NCBI GenBank assembly: GCA_035505375.1
Contig: DATJQV010000057.1
Span: 1 to 55,850 of the forward strand
Length of the DNA stretch: 55,850 bases
Direction of reading: 5' to 3'
Source of the DNA: a bacterium
GTDB lineage: Bacteria > Hydrothermota > Tepidihabitantia > Tepidihabitantales > Tepidihabitantaceae
Shown here: positions 25,425-35,439 of the stretch, piece by piece
Layout: each line of letters starts with the position of its first letter
Numbering within the stretch: the stretch's first letter is position 1
The notes under the pieces: model-generated
The model's database searches: none
Told to the model about the DNA's origin: nothing
Seen by the model: only the letters and a program-made list of their open reading frames with translations
Position numbers and translations under genes: made by a program

Positions 25425-27761
25425 ATGCGAATACCCGTTCTGGTCACAGCTATCTGCCTGGCACTGGTCGTGTCCTCACCCTGTATCGGCCAGTCGCTGC
25501 ACAAGGTCATTCCGCTGCCGGATACGTTCTTCAACGACGGCGGCGCGAACATGGTGACCTACAACCCGGTCAACAACCAGTTCTACTTTGCCAGCGACGG
25601 CGATTCAATGGTCCTCGCAATCGACGGGACGACCTTCGCGAAGGTTGCGCTGTTGCACCTCGACTTCGATGTCACCGCGGTCGGCTGCAACCCGAAGACG
25701 GGCAAGGTCTACATCGGCACGTTCAAGGACAGCGTCGCCGTGATTGATGGACATACCAATCGGATATTGACCTACGTCGGGTGTGGAGGGGACCCCTGCT
25801 GCTTCGGCTTCGACACGCTGCTGAACAAGGTCTACTGCGGCGGCGACAACGGCATCACGGTGCTGGACGGCAGCACCGACAAGGAGCTTACGACCATCGA
25901 CGTTGGCGGGGCAGGCACCGGGGCTTTCTGCTGCGTCCCAGGTGCCTCGCGAATCTATTGCTGCACCGACTGCGGCCCCGCGATAATCGACTCGAGAAGA
26001 GACAGCGTTATCATGCCGGCTTCCGGCTCGTCTGAGTTGGGATCGCTGGGGGTCGAATGGAGCCCGAAGGAGAACCGGGTATACGTCGGCTCGGATGAGA
26101 CGCTCTGGGTCATCGACGTGGCCGGCGACTCCGTGCGCAAGCGTCTGGTGCCGGACACCGAGGGGTGCTGCGCGGGCGCACTGGTCTACAACCCGTCGCT
26201 CGACCAGGTGTATACGCTCGACGCCGAGAGCGGCGACCTGATGGTATTTGACTGCGGCAGAGATTCCCTTGTCGACCGGATACCGATGGTTTCACAGGCT
26301 CCTTCGTACGCCTGCGGACTGTGTGCCGACCCGTTTGTCGGCAAGGTCTATTGCGTTGACTGGGACGAAGAGGGCGGCCTCGTGACCTCGTGCGACGTCA
26401 GGGCAAGAACACTCGACCACGTGCGCGCGGGTGATGACCCGGTCGCGCTCGCCGCGAGCACGCGCGAGCGCAAACTCATGTGCGCCGACGACGTCAATCT
26501 GGACGTCTTGGTGCTGAGTACGGCAAGTGACAGCCTCCTGGCGACGGTCGCGCTCACTGACTGGTCGACCGCTGTCGCTGCCTCGCCAAGAACGAACAAG
26601 CTCTACGTCAGTTGTTTCCGCGGCGGGCTGTTGGCCCTCGACCCGCTGAGCGGGGCCCTGGTGTCACGCCTTGGTACCTTCAATACGCTCTGGTCGCTCT
26701 GCTTCGGCCTCGGGGGCAGCAGGCTGTACGCCAGTCCGGAAAGCGACCAGGAATCGCTGCTGGTCTTCGACACCAAGACCGATTCGCTGGTCGGACGACT
26801 TTCACTCGGACCGGTTGGACAGGGGGGCCTGACCCACCTCGTGGTCGACGAGGAGCGCGCCAGAATCTACTGCCTGAACGACTGTGACTCGGCGGTCGCC
26901 ATTGTCGACCAGACCAACTGCACGGTCAAGGGTCATGTCATCCTGGCCGGCTCGCCGGGATGTGCCTGCCTCGACTCGGCCGCCGGACGGCTCTACGTGT
27001 CAAACACACGGTGGGATTGCATACTGTCGGTAATCGACTGCTATCGCGACTCGATTGTGGCGAATATCAGTCTGCCGTGCCCTGCGGCTGCCATGTGCAC
27101 TAATCCCGGCCGCTCTGAGGTTTATGTTTCGCTGGGAGACAAGCTCATGGTATTCGATGGAATCAAGGATAGCGTCGTGGCAGCTATCGTGGCAGGCAGC
27201 GGGCACCTTGGCAGCTTCTGTCTCGACCCGGCCGACGACCGCGTCTACTGCGCGGTGGGGACTGACAAAGTCGCGGCCGTGGACTGCGCGACGCGGAAGG
27301 TCGTGGCAACCATCCAGGTAGGCTACCAACCGGACAATCTCTGGTACAATGCCGCCAGCGGCCACATCTTCTGTACCATGAGCGAGGCCGGTTCCATCGC
27401 GGCCATCGACCCGATACGTGAGTCGGTCGTGGCGGAAATCCCGATCCGCGCCTGGCCCTGCGGCTTCTCTGCTTCTCACACCGGCGAACTGGTCTTTGTA
27501 AACTCGCAGTGTAACTTCATCACCGTGGTCGGTGACCAGTTGCCCGCGAGTCCGATGACCGCGAAGACCGGCGGGGCGTTGTTCAAAGGCACCGTCTACC
27601 TGCGAGGCGGCGACCCGACTCGAATCGTGAACTCGGCCGGCCGCTGCGTCCGGACACTCGTTCCCGGCAGCAACGACATCACCGGTCTCGCCGCCGGCGT
27701 CTACTTCGCACTGCCCCAGACGCAGAACAGCAAGCCCGCGAAACTCGTCGTAATCAAGTAG
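25425..27761 (+). CDS. Secreted YVTN-type beta-propeller protein with sorting-type C-terminus
   Basis: A 778-residue secreted protein. The signal peptide (about 1-24) ends SPCIGQ. The body is a long series of YVTN-like blades of about 42 residues with recurring elements such as NKVYCGGDNGITVLDGSTDKELTTI and SRIYCCTD. Many blades contain Cys pairs (GGDPCCFG, GAFCC, EGCCAG). The final about 70 residues (IVNSAGRCVRTLV...GLAAGVYFAL...KLVVIK) resemble the FlgD-like/T9SS-type sorting domain common in FCB-group secreted proteins. Start chosen by CAGGAGGAAGAGTA before the ATG. Likely an extracellular surface protein; ligand unknown. Confidence 0.8.
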   Translation: MRIPVLVTAICLALVVSSPCIGQSLHKVIPLPDTFFNDGGANMVTYNPVNNQFYFASDGDSMVLAIDGTTFAKVALLHLDFDVTAVGCNPKTGKVYIGTFKDSVAVIDGHTNRILTYVGCGGDPCCFGFDTLLNKVYCGGDNGITVLDGSTDKELTTIDVGGAGTGAFCCVPGASRIYCCTDCGPAIIDSRRDSVIMPASGSSELGSLGVEWSPKENRVYVGSDETLWVIDVAGDSVRKRLVPDTEGCCAGALVYNPSLDQVYTLDAESGDLMVFDCGRDSLVDRIPMVSQAPSYACGLCADPFVGKVYCVDWDEEGGLVTSCDVRARTLDHVRAGDDPVALAASTRERKLMCADDVNLDVLVLSTASDSLLATVALTDWSTAVAASPRTNKLYVSCFRGGLLALDPLSGALVSRLGTFNTLWSLCFGLGGSRLYASPESDQESLLVFDTKTDSLVGRLSLGPVGQGGLTHLVVDEERARIYCLNDCDSAVAIVDQTNCTVKGHVILAGSPGCACLDSAAGRLYVSNTRWDCILSVIDCYRDSIVANISLPCPAAAMCTNPGRSEVYVSLGDKLMVFDGIKDSVVAAIVAGSGHLGSFCLDPADDRVYCAVGTDKVAAVDCATRKVVATIQVGYQPDNLWYNAASGHIFCTMSEAGSIAAIDPIRESVVAEIPIRAWPCGFSASHTGELVFVNSQCNFITVVGDQLPASPMTAKTGGALFKGTVYLRGGDPTRIVNSAGRCVRTLVPGSNDITGLAAGVYFALPQTQNSKPAKLVVIK

Positions 27762-27812
27762 CGCCGGTGTCGCAGCAAGGCGGTCGGCGGCTCAGGCCGC
27801 CTGTCCGTGATG

Positions 27813-28970
27813 CTAGAATCGGACTGTGAGGAGACGCAGGTTGAAGTTGACGCCCGTCCCGCCGCCGGCGCAGTCCGGACCGATGTAGGCCAGGGCCGGG
27901 CCCGCGAACCGTTGACGTCCATCCGACAACTCGTCGTCAAAGTCGGTGTAGTTGTAGCCGATTGTCCCGACGACGCCGGCGGCAACCGCCGGGATGAGCC
28001 GCGCGAACGGATTGTCATCCAGTTGCTTGCTGAACCCGGTGAGAGCGCCGACGCCGACCACGGCGGCAGTTCCCAGGGCCGCGCCGAGGTAGCCGATCCA
28101 GAACTCGTTCTGGCGGTGCATTATCAGGGCGGAGGCATCTATGCCGATCATGCACGCAACCGGATAGATAACACCGATATCCATGAGTCGGTCGGCCGTC
28201 CGGTCGTCGGAGGATTTCTGACCGAGGGAATCGGCCTTGTGGTGCAACCAACGGGGCAGGATCAGACCTCCGGCAGCACCCAACGCAGTGCCGCAGGCCG
28301 CTTCAATCGGCATCGTTCGCCACCGGGTTGACCGCCTCTCCGACATGTCACCAGTTGAGAGCGCTTCGTTCGTGACTTCGCTGTTCCCGACCGATAGCGA
28401 CATCGACGGCCACCGCCAGCCCTGCAGCCAGACCAGTCCATTGTATCCAAGCACTGCCCCGACGCTGCCAACTGCGGCCGGCACCAGCCGTCGCAACACC
28501 GTATTCCCGGTCCGGGCATATGTGTATTCACCAAGGGGCTCGGCCGCGACCTCCGCGATGCCCCCCACGGCAAACCCGAACCAGAGGACACGTTCCTGCC
28601 CCACAGCCAGGCCGACGGCATCGCACCCCGCCGCGCAGGCAAACGGAGTACTGACAGCTATCAAGGTGACGAGATTCACGGAGCCGATGAGAGCGTCGAG
28701 GCCGGTGTGAGTAAGGGGAATCTGGAGATTGCCGACGTGGTCCTTCAGGACGCCGACGCCGGTCCCGACCGCGGTCCCTGCACCCCACTCCAGTGTGGCG
28801 GCCCACCATGTCAACTCGGGGCCATCCATGTCCTCTTCCGCGAACCGCCACGGGTCGACCTCCTGCCCTCGGACGCAAGGTACCCACAGCAGCAGGAAGG
28901 GCATCAACAGAAAAAGGCCATGCGCGACGAGGTTCCGGACCCGGCCGGACCCATCTGCGCCGTTGGCCAT
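27813..28970 (-). CDS. Membrane protein of unknown function
   Basis: About 385 residues. A hydrophobic N-terminus (GLFLLMPFLLLWVPCVRGQ) looks like a signal peptide, followed by several Gly/Ala-rich hydrophobic segments (WGAGTAVGTGVGV, AAVGSVGAVLGYNGLVWLQG, AACGTALGAAGGL, GAALGTAAVVGVGAL, AAVAAGVVGTIGYNY) and a short C-terminal strand NFNLRLLTVRF. The repeated glycine-zipper-like segments suggest an internal duplication. No family recognised. Two ATGs are adjacent; the second lies 7 nt after the -10 element of a good promoter, which fits a leaderless mRNA, and there is no ribosome site. Confidence 0.65.
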   Translation of the reverse strand: MANGADGSGRVRNLVAHGLFLLMPFLLLWVPCVRGQEVDPWRFAEEDMDGPELTWWAATLEWGAGTAVGTGVGVLKDHVGNLQIPLTHTGLDALIGSVNLVTLIAVSTPFACAAGCDAVGLAVGQERVLWFGFAVGGIAEVAAEPLGEYTYARTGNTVLRRLVPAAVGSVGAVLGYNGLVWLQGWRWPSMSLSVGNSEVTNEALSTGDMSERRSTRWRTMPIEAACGTALGAAGGLILPRWLHHKADSLGQKSSDDRTADRLMDIGVIYPVACMIGIDASALIMHRQNEFWIGYLGAALGTAAVVGVGALTGFSKQLDDNPFARLIPAVAAGVVGTIGYNYTDFDDELSDGRQRFAGPALAYIGPDCAGGGTGVNFNLRLLTVRF

Positions 28971-28977
28971 CATTGAT

Positions 28978-29005
28978 ATTTTAGGCACCGCTCGCCGCGT
29001 GTCAA
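28978..29005 (-). promoter_or_regulatory. Sigma-70 type promoter, predicted leaderless
   Basis: Minus strand: TTGACA, 16-bp spacer, TAAAAT, then 7 nt to the chosen ATG. Confidence 0.75.
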
Positions 29006-29140
29006 CCGCGCCACAAGCGCAGTGGAATGACCCCATGTCCGCCCCGCAGACACAAGGGGTCCGGCCCCGCGCAAGTGACTTCTGCAACTCCGTACCGATC
29101 AGCCAGTCGTTGATGTCCGCTGCCGGCACGACAAGCGGAA

Positions 29141-29165
29141 CCCGCCGGGCATGGAGCCCGGCGGG
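29141..29165. terminator. GC-rich hairpin after the flavodoxin gene
   Basis: Perfect 10-bp arms CCCGCCGGGC and GCCCGGCGGG with a 5-nt loop, 31 nt after the flavodoxin stop. Weak T content follows. Confidence 0.5.
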
Positions 29166-29195
29166 CAAATGCGTCAGGCGGTTTTGAGGCGGGGG

Positions 29196-29675
29196 CTAGA
29201 TTCCGGAGACGAACGTTTCGACCGCGGCCGTGTGACGCCCGCCTTTGACCTCGGCATTCCTGAGGGCCTGCGTCGCCACCGGCTGCTGTCCGCACAGCTC
29301 AGTCATTCCCTGCAGAGTGCCCTCTGTGCCGCTGCCGCCAAAGGTCACGAAGAACGCAACCCGCTTGAACTTACCCTTGTTCTGCGTGAGGTAAGTCCTC
29401 AGCGGGCTCGCCATCGAACTCGCCCAGACCGGCGTGCCCAGCACTACCACGTCGTACTGCCCCGGGTCTTTGGCGGTCGGCCGGATTTCAGGCAGGGTCT
29501 TGCGCATGGCCTCGCGCCCGGAGCGCAACCAGCCAAAGAGTCCCTTGCGGCTGCGCACGTCCTGGATGCCCTCGATGTCGCACTTCAACTTGGCGGCTAT
29601 TAACTCCGCCACTTGTCGCGTCGTACCGCCTCGGGAATAATAGACCACCAACCGCTTGCTGTTTGTCGTACTCAA
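29196..29675 (-). CDS. Flavodoxin-like protein
   Basis: A 159-residue protein with the FMN-phosphate loop YYSRGGTTRQVA near the N-terminus, and the flavin-contacting loops GTPVWASSMASPL and FVTFGGSGTEG. The fold is that of short-chain flavodoxins, soluble electron carriers or small NAD(P)H:quinone-type reductases. The TTG start is preceded by GAGGTG. It lies 18 nt after the EF-G-like gene, in the same operon, but no functional link is evident. Confidence 0.88.
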   Translation of the reverse strand: MSTTNSKRLVVYYSRGGTTRQVAELIAAKLKCDIEGIQDVRSRKGLFGWLRSGREAMRKTLPEIRPTAKDPGQYDVVVLGTPVWASSMASPLRTYLTQNKGKFKRVAFFVTFGGSGTEGTLQGMTELCGQQPVATQALRNAEVKGGRHTAAVETFVSGI

Positions 29676-29693
29676 GAGAACACCTCGACTTGG

Positions 29694-31778
<2,085 letters not shown>

Positions 31779-31815
31779 GGGGTCCTCCTGAAGTATTGTC
31801 TAAAAGCTGAGCGGT

Positions 31816-31843
31816 ATCATACCGAAACCTTCAGGCAAGTCAA
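31816..31843 (-). promoter_or_regulatory. Sigma-70 type promoter for the EF-G-like/flavodoxin operon
   Basis: Minus strand: TTGACT, 16-bp spacer, TATGAT. Leader is about 30 nt and includes AGGAGG. Confidence 0.75.
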
Positions 31844-31948
31844 TCGCAGGTGGTCATTGACGCGCCCCGGCGCTCGGCGGCGCGGCTTCCTGCACCGCGG
31901 TTTCTAATCTCAAATCGTACGGTTCGATTGTGACGACACGTATCTCTG

Positions 31949-32248
31949 ACTCTGCCTCGCATCGTACCTCTCATTGCAGGTCAGAAAGTGCCGGCCAAAG
32001 TTCCGTCCAAGGTATCGTCAACTGTATGGTGAACTACGTCAGTCAGTATGTCGTCAACTGCGTAGCGAATTGCGTCCGGAACTGAATAGGGAATTGTTCG
32101 CGGCATTCTATCGCGCATCCTCCGAGAAACTGCTCGCGACATTGTCCCCGTCATTATCCGCGACATTCTTCGACTCAATGTTCGCGTCAAAGTTCGACTG
32201 ATTGTGGGCTCAAACGTGTCTGGCAACGTGTCGGCTACTGCAGCCCCT
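31949..32248. repeat. 12-bp-period degenerate tandem array C
   Basis: Twenty-five 12-bp units in exact phase, consensus close to ATTGTTCGCGNC with variants AAAGTTCCGTCC (31997), ACTGCTCGCGAC (32129) and ATTATCCGCGAC (32153). One frame on each strand is open for most of the array and reads as tetrapeptide repeats with a hydrophobic residue every fourth position. Neither frame has a ribosome site. Confidence 0.85.
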
Positions 32249-32460
32249 TAGGCAGTCTCCGGGCCGAGGCGTGGACGGCAGAATTGTGGTCAGGTGTCCG
32301 GCCCTCACCACATATTGTGGACCTCCCAGACCCCCAAATGCGCACCTCGGCTCGCCAAATCCGGCCCAAGATGACCGGAAGACAGGTATTTCCGGCCAGA
32401 ATGACATCACGTAAGTCACGCATTTCCCGTCCAGGGGTCGTTGGGGGGAGGTCTACCCCG
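32249..32460. other. Spacer between two 12-bp arrays
   Basis: A 212-bp non-coding stretch with an imperfect mirror or inverted arrangement around GGTCAGGTGTCCGGCCC and GATGACCGGAAG. Nothing else recognised. Confidence 0.4.
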
Positions 32461-32748
32461 GACCTTGTCCCGGCGCTTATGGCGGTGCTTATCCCGACGC
32501 TTATCCCGATGCTTATGTCGGCGCTTATCCCGATGCTTATGACGGCGCTTGTCACGACGCTTATGACAGCGCTTGTCACGATGCTTATGACAGCGCTTGT
32601 CACGATGCTTGTGACAGCGCTTGTCACGATGCTTGTGACAGCGCTTATCACGACGCTTATGGGGGCGCTTATCCAGACGCTTATGACGGTGCTTATCCCG
32701 GCGCTCATGGGAGTGCTTATCCCGACGCTTCTGAGGGTGCTTATCACG
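32461..32748. repeat. 12-bp-period tandem array D with 24-bp higher order
   Basis: Twenty-four 12-bp units, consensus RYGCTTRTSNCG. It is the best conserved of the six arrays. Units alternate between GCGCTTGTCACG and ATGCTTATGACA, giving a 24-bp super-repeat in the middle. Junctions form near-palindromes such as TGACAGCGCTTGTCA, so transcripts from either strand could fold. Confidence 0.9.
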
Positions 32749-32911
32749 GCGCCGGATTTCAGCCGCAACGGCCCTGCGGCACTCGGCTTGACCGCGGGAC
32801 AGTCCTTGGAAGCTTTCTGACGTGTAGGCTGAGCTCTTCGAAACCTCGATGAATACTTGGGACAGTTGTATCCTTCTATCGTCCGCGTTCAGTCTCACGC
32901 AAACATGAAGG

Positions 32912-32933
32912 CTGCCCGCGTGGGTGCGGGCAG
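32912..32933. terminator. Hairpin after the LVIVD-repeat gene
   Basis: Perfect 8-bp arms CTGCCCGC and GCGGGCAG with a 6-nt loop, about 25 nt after the stop of the minus-strand gene. Confidence 0.5.
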
Positions 32934-32957
32934 GCTGAAAGAGAGAAGCTGTTTGTC

Positions 32958-35162
32958 CTACTTGGTCAGGACAACCTTGGAGACGCTGGACGCTTGACGC
33001 CTCACGCCCGACGCCTGACGGACAAAGTACACGCCCGGAGCCAGCGCCCGCACATCATTCGCGCCGGCTCTCAGGTTCATCACCTTCCGCCCGCTGACGT
33101 CCAGCAGTTCGGCCCTGTATGCTGTATGCTGTCTACTGCCTACTTCCAGATTCAGCACTCCCCTCACAACGCTCGCCCCCTTCCGCGCCTGCGCCAATCC
33201 GAGTTGCTTCGGCTCGGCGACTGCGACCTGCGTGGACTCGAAGACCCAGACGCCAGCGCCATAGCACGACGCATACACATAGGGCGCGGAATAGGTCAGA
33301 CGCATCGCGACATCCGCCACAGGGCTAGTCGCCAAGACCCGCATGTTGTGCGGGCTCGACACGTCTAGCAGAAGCACAGCATCCTGACACGCGACGTACG
33401 CCAGGCTGTCCGTCACTACGACGTCATATGCGTTGAACACCCCGCACAGCGAATCGACTGGGAAGGGCATGGTCGGCCTGGCAACGTTGTAAACGTAGAG
33501 GCCACCGTCCGCCAAGTACGCCAGCGTGTCCTTCACGAACACCCCGTTCGCTCCATGCAAGATGCTGTCGACCACAACCGGGTTAGTCGGGTCGGCTACG
33601 TTGATAATAGCAAACGGGTAACTAGCAACGTACGCAAGCGAGTCGACTAGACTCAGTCCGTAGGAATCATCTCCCAACACGCAGCTCCCCACCAGCACCG
33701 GCTGGCGCGGGCGGGCGACATTGACGACATTGAATCGTAGGTAGCCCACCAGGTAGACAAACGTGTCACGCAAGACCATGTCCTCTGGGATGGTTTGAAC
33801 AACTCCGCTGCCGACTTGCGTGGGCCGTGTTGGGTCGCTAACGAGCATGCTACGAAAGAACGGACTGGGATTCCAGCCAACGAACACAAAGCTGTCTCGA
33901 CCAGCCGCCGACCAGCAGGTCGAAACTGTGGAATCGATTCCCCCAAGTTCGACTGGTCGCGCCGGGTCAGTCACATCTAGGATTCTGAGTCCGCCCTGAT
34001 AGTCAGCTACGTATGCCCTGTCTCCATCCAGCGAGACATCCTGTGCAACATCAGCCTTCAGGACGCTCGTATCGTAGACTGGGGCATTGATGTTGGCCAT
34101 GTCTATTGTCGCCAGCCCCTTCATGTCAGCAACGTAGGCCCAGTTGGAAGCCCAATCTGCCCATACCGCATAGTTGTCGCCCGGCGTCGCGCAGGACGAG
34201 ACAACGCGCGGATGTGCTGAGTCTTGAATGTCCACAATCGTGAACTCATAGGCCGGATTCTGATACCCGGAAACAAACGCGAACGGCCCGCTGAGGTGAA
34301 CGCCCCAGCCGCCGACGCTATCTATGGAGCCTATTCTCGTGACGTTGGCCGGGTCCGAGATGTCTAGGACATCGAATCGGAAGTGGTCGTCGAGCGTGCT
34401 CCAATAGATGGAGGCAACGCAGATGTTGCCCCGCGCATCAGCCGCAAGGGCATAATTCGCGTACGTGCCGACCCGCTTCGGAACCGCCGGGTTCGACACG
34501 TCGATGAACCCCAGCACGTCATTGAGTTCTCTCGCTACCGCAACCGTCGCCGTCGCCGTCGCGACGTAACCGCTGTCCTGGCACGTGCCGAGCAGGCGAG
34601 GATTCACGGTGTTGCCGATGCTGTAGGAATAGAACGTACCGTAACTGGCAAAGTAGAGAAAGGTATCGTAGACGGCAAAGTCACCGACCCCGTACGGAAT
34701 GACGTTGCGGTAGACCGGATGCGTCGAGTCGGCGATGTTCCATATCTCGATGCCGTTCCCGCAGGTCAAGAGGAACGAGTCATGCAGCGCTGTCTGCCTT
34801 GGAATGAAGTTGAGTTGTATCTCGGAAAGCACAATCGGGCTGTCAGGCTTGGCGAAGTTGAGGAGTGCGACCTCGCTGCCGAGCGTCAGCGCCACGAGGT
34901 TTCCTCTGCCGGTCACCTCATTCGACTCGCCGCGGCCGTACTTGCCCACAAGCCGTAACCCCGTGGATGCCGACTCCGGCTTGTGATACTCGGTGTAGCG
35001 CGAAGCATCCAGCCCACGCTTCTGCAGCCACTCCGCCCTGAACCTCGCCGGCATCCGCGCCAGCGACTCCTGCACGGCGGGACTCTCCTGGAACCCCGGC
35101 ACTCCGGCCAGAGCGACGGCGGCCAGGAGCGCACCGAATAGAACAGCCACCGGTCTGTTCAT
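32958..35162 (-). CDS. Secreted LVIVD-repeat propeller protein with sorting-type C-terminus
   Basis: A 734-residue secreted protein. The signal peptide (MNRPVAVLFGALLAAVALAG) is followed by many LVIVD-type blades, each with a strand like FDVLDISDPANVTRIGS, FTIVDIQDSAHPRVV, LRILDVTDPARPVELGG or FAIINVADPTNPVVV. The C-terminal about 70 residues (LLDVSGRKVMNL...LAPGVYFVRQ...KVVLTK) form a sorting-type domain. Two short self-similar repeats lie in frame in that tail. The ATG is 6 nt after a promoter -10, so the mRNA is predicted leaderless. Likely displayed on or released from the cell surface; ligand unknown. Confidence 0.82.
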   Translation of the reverse strand: MNRPVAVLFGALLAAVALAGVPGFQESPAVQESLARMPARFRAEWLQKRGLDASRYTEYHKPESASTGLRLVGKYGRGESNEVTGRGNLVALTLGSEVALLNFAKPDSPIVLSEIQLNFIPRQTALHDSFLLTCGNGIEIWNIADSTHPVYRNVIPYGVGDFAVYDTFLYFASYGTFYSYSIGNTVNPRLLGTCQDSGYVATATATVAVARELNDVLGFIDVSNPAVPKRVGTYANYALAADARGNICVASIYWSTLDDHFRFDVLDISDPANVTRIGSIDSVGGWGVHLSGPFAFVSGYQNPAYEFTIVDIQDSAHPRVVSSCATPGDNYAVWADWASNWAYVADMKGLATIDMANINAPVYDTSVLKADVAQDVSLDGDRAYVADYQGGLRILDVTDPARPVELGGIDSTVSTCWSAAGRDSFVFVGWNPSPFFRSMLVSDPTRPTQVGSGVVQTIPEDMVLRDTFVYLVGYLRFNVVNVARPRQPVLVGSCVLGDDSYGLSLVDSLAYVASYPFAIINVADPTNPVVVDSILHGANGVFVKDTLAYLADGGLYVYNVARPTMPFPVDSLCGVFNAYDVVVTDSLAYVACQDAVLLLDVSSPHNMRVLATSPVADVAMRLTYSAPYVYASCYGAGVWVFESTQVAVAEPKQLGLAQARKGASVVRGVLNLEVGSRQHTAYRAELLDVSGRKVMNLRAGANDVRALAPGVYFVRQASGVRRQASSVSKVVLTK
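32983..33017. repeat. 7-bp self-similar repeat inside coding sequence
   Basis: Five units of ACGCYTG-type (ACGCTGG, ACGCTTG, ACGCCTC, ACGCCCG, ACGCCTG) encode the low-complexity tail RQASGVRRQASSV of the secreted protein. Being 35 bp with flanks, it keeps the frame. Confidence 0.7.
33112..33146. repeat. Self-similar dispersed repeat inside coding sequence
   Basis: CTGTATGCTGTATGCTGTCT-type sequence encodes GSRQHTAYRAE in the C-terminal domain. A related motif lies at 45785-45835, between genes. Confidence 0.6.
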
Positions 35163-35168
35163 AGGGTC

Positions 35169-35196
35169 AGTGTAACACGCTTGGACCTCGGGTCAA
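35169..35196 (-). promoter_or_regulatory. Sigma-70 type promoter, predicted leaderless
   Basis: Minus strand: TTGACC, 16-bp spacer, TACACT, then 6 nt to the ATG of the LVIVD protein. Confidence 0.75.
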
Positions 35197-35227
35197 GCGG
35201 CGGAATGTCCACAGAGCCGATATTGAA

Positions 35228-35310
35228 GCCACGAAAGCACGAAAGACACGAAACGAACGGGTGCAGGATGCCACGAGTCCGCTTCACTCCGTTTTCGTGT
35301 CTTCGTGGCC
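35228..35310. repeat. Inverted dispersed repeat (CACGAAAGACACGAAA type)
   Basis: Left arm GCCACGAAAGCACGAAAGAC and right arm GTTTTCGTGTCTTCGTGGCC, separated by about 35 bp, between two divergent promoters. Similar units are widespread in environmental genomes. Confidence 0.65.
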
Positions 35311-35403
35311 ATCTATCTCGGATTCAGGGATGTCCCGGCCCCGGAATCTCCCGGCCTCGTGGCCGCAAACAGTGTCCGAACTGCCGGCTTCGGCCCACGA
35401 TTC

Positions 35404-35431
35404 TTGACTCTGGTGCTGCTTCGGATAAGAT
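35404..35431 (+). promoter_or_regulatory. Sigma-70 type promoter for the glycine cleavage genes
   Basis: TTGACT, 16-bp spacer, TAAGAT, then 8 nt to the gcvT ATG. Too close for a 5' leader, so no glycine riboswitch. Confidence 0.8.
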
Positions 35432-35439
35432 AGCCGCCC

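Noticed and set aside
32461-32748. Possible CRISPR array
   Set aside because: Units are contiguous 12-mers with no unique spacers and no cas genes nearby.
32235-32898. Lys/Arg/His-rich and Ile/Ser/Thr-rich frames of 160-178 codons
   Set aside because: All are readings of array D in different frames; starts lie in non-coding DNA without ribosome sites.
35163-35439. Glycine riboswitch upstream of gcvT
   Set aside because: The promoter -10 ends 8 nt before the ATG, so there is no leader; no riboswitch core was seen.
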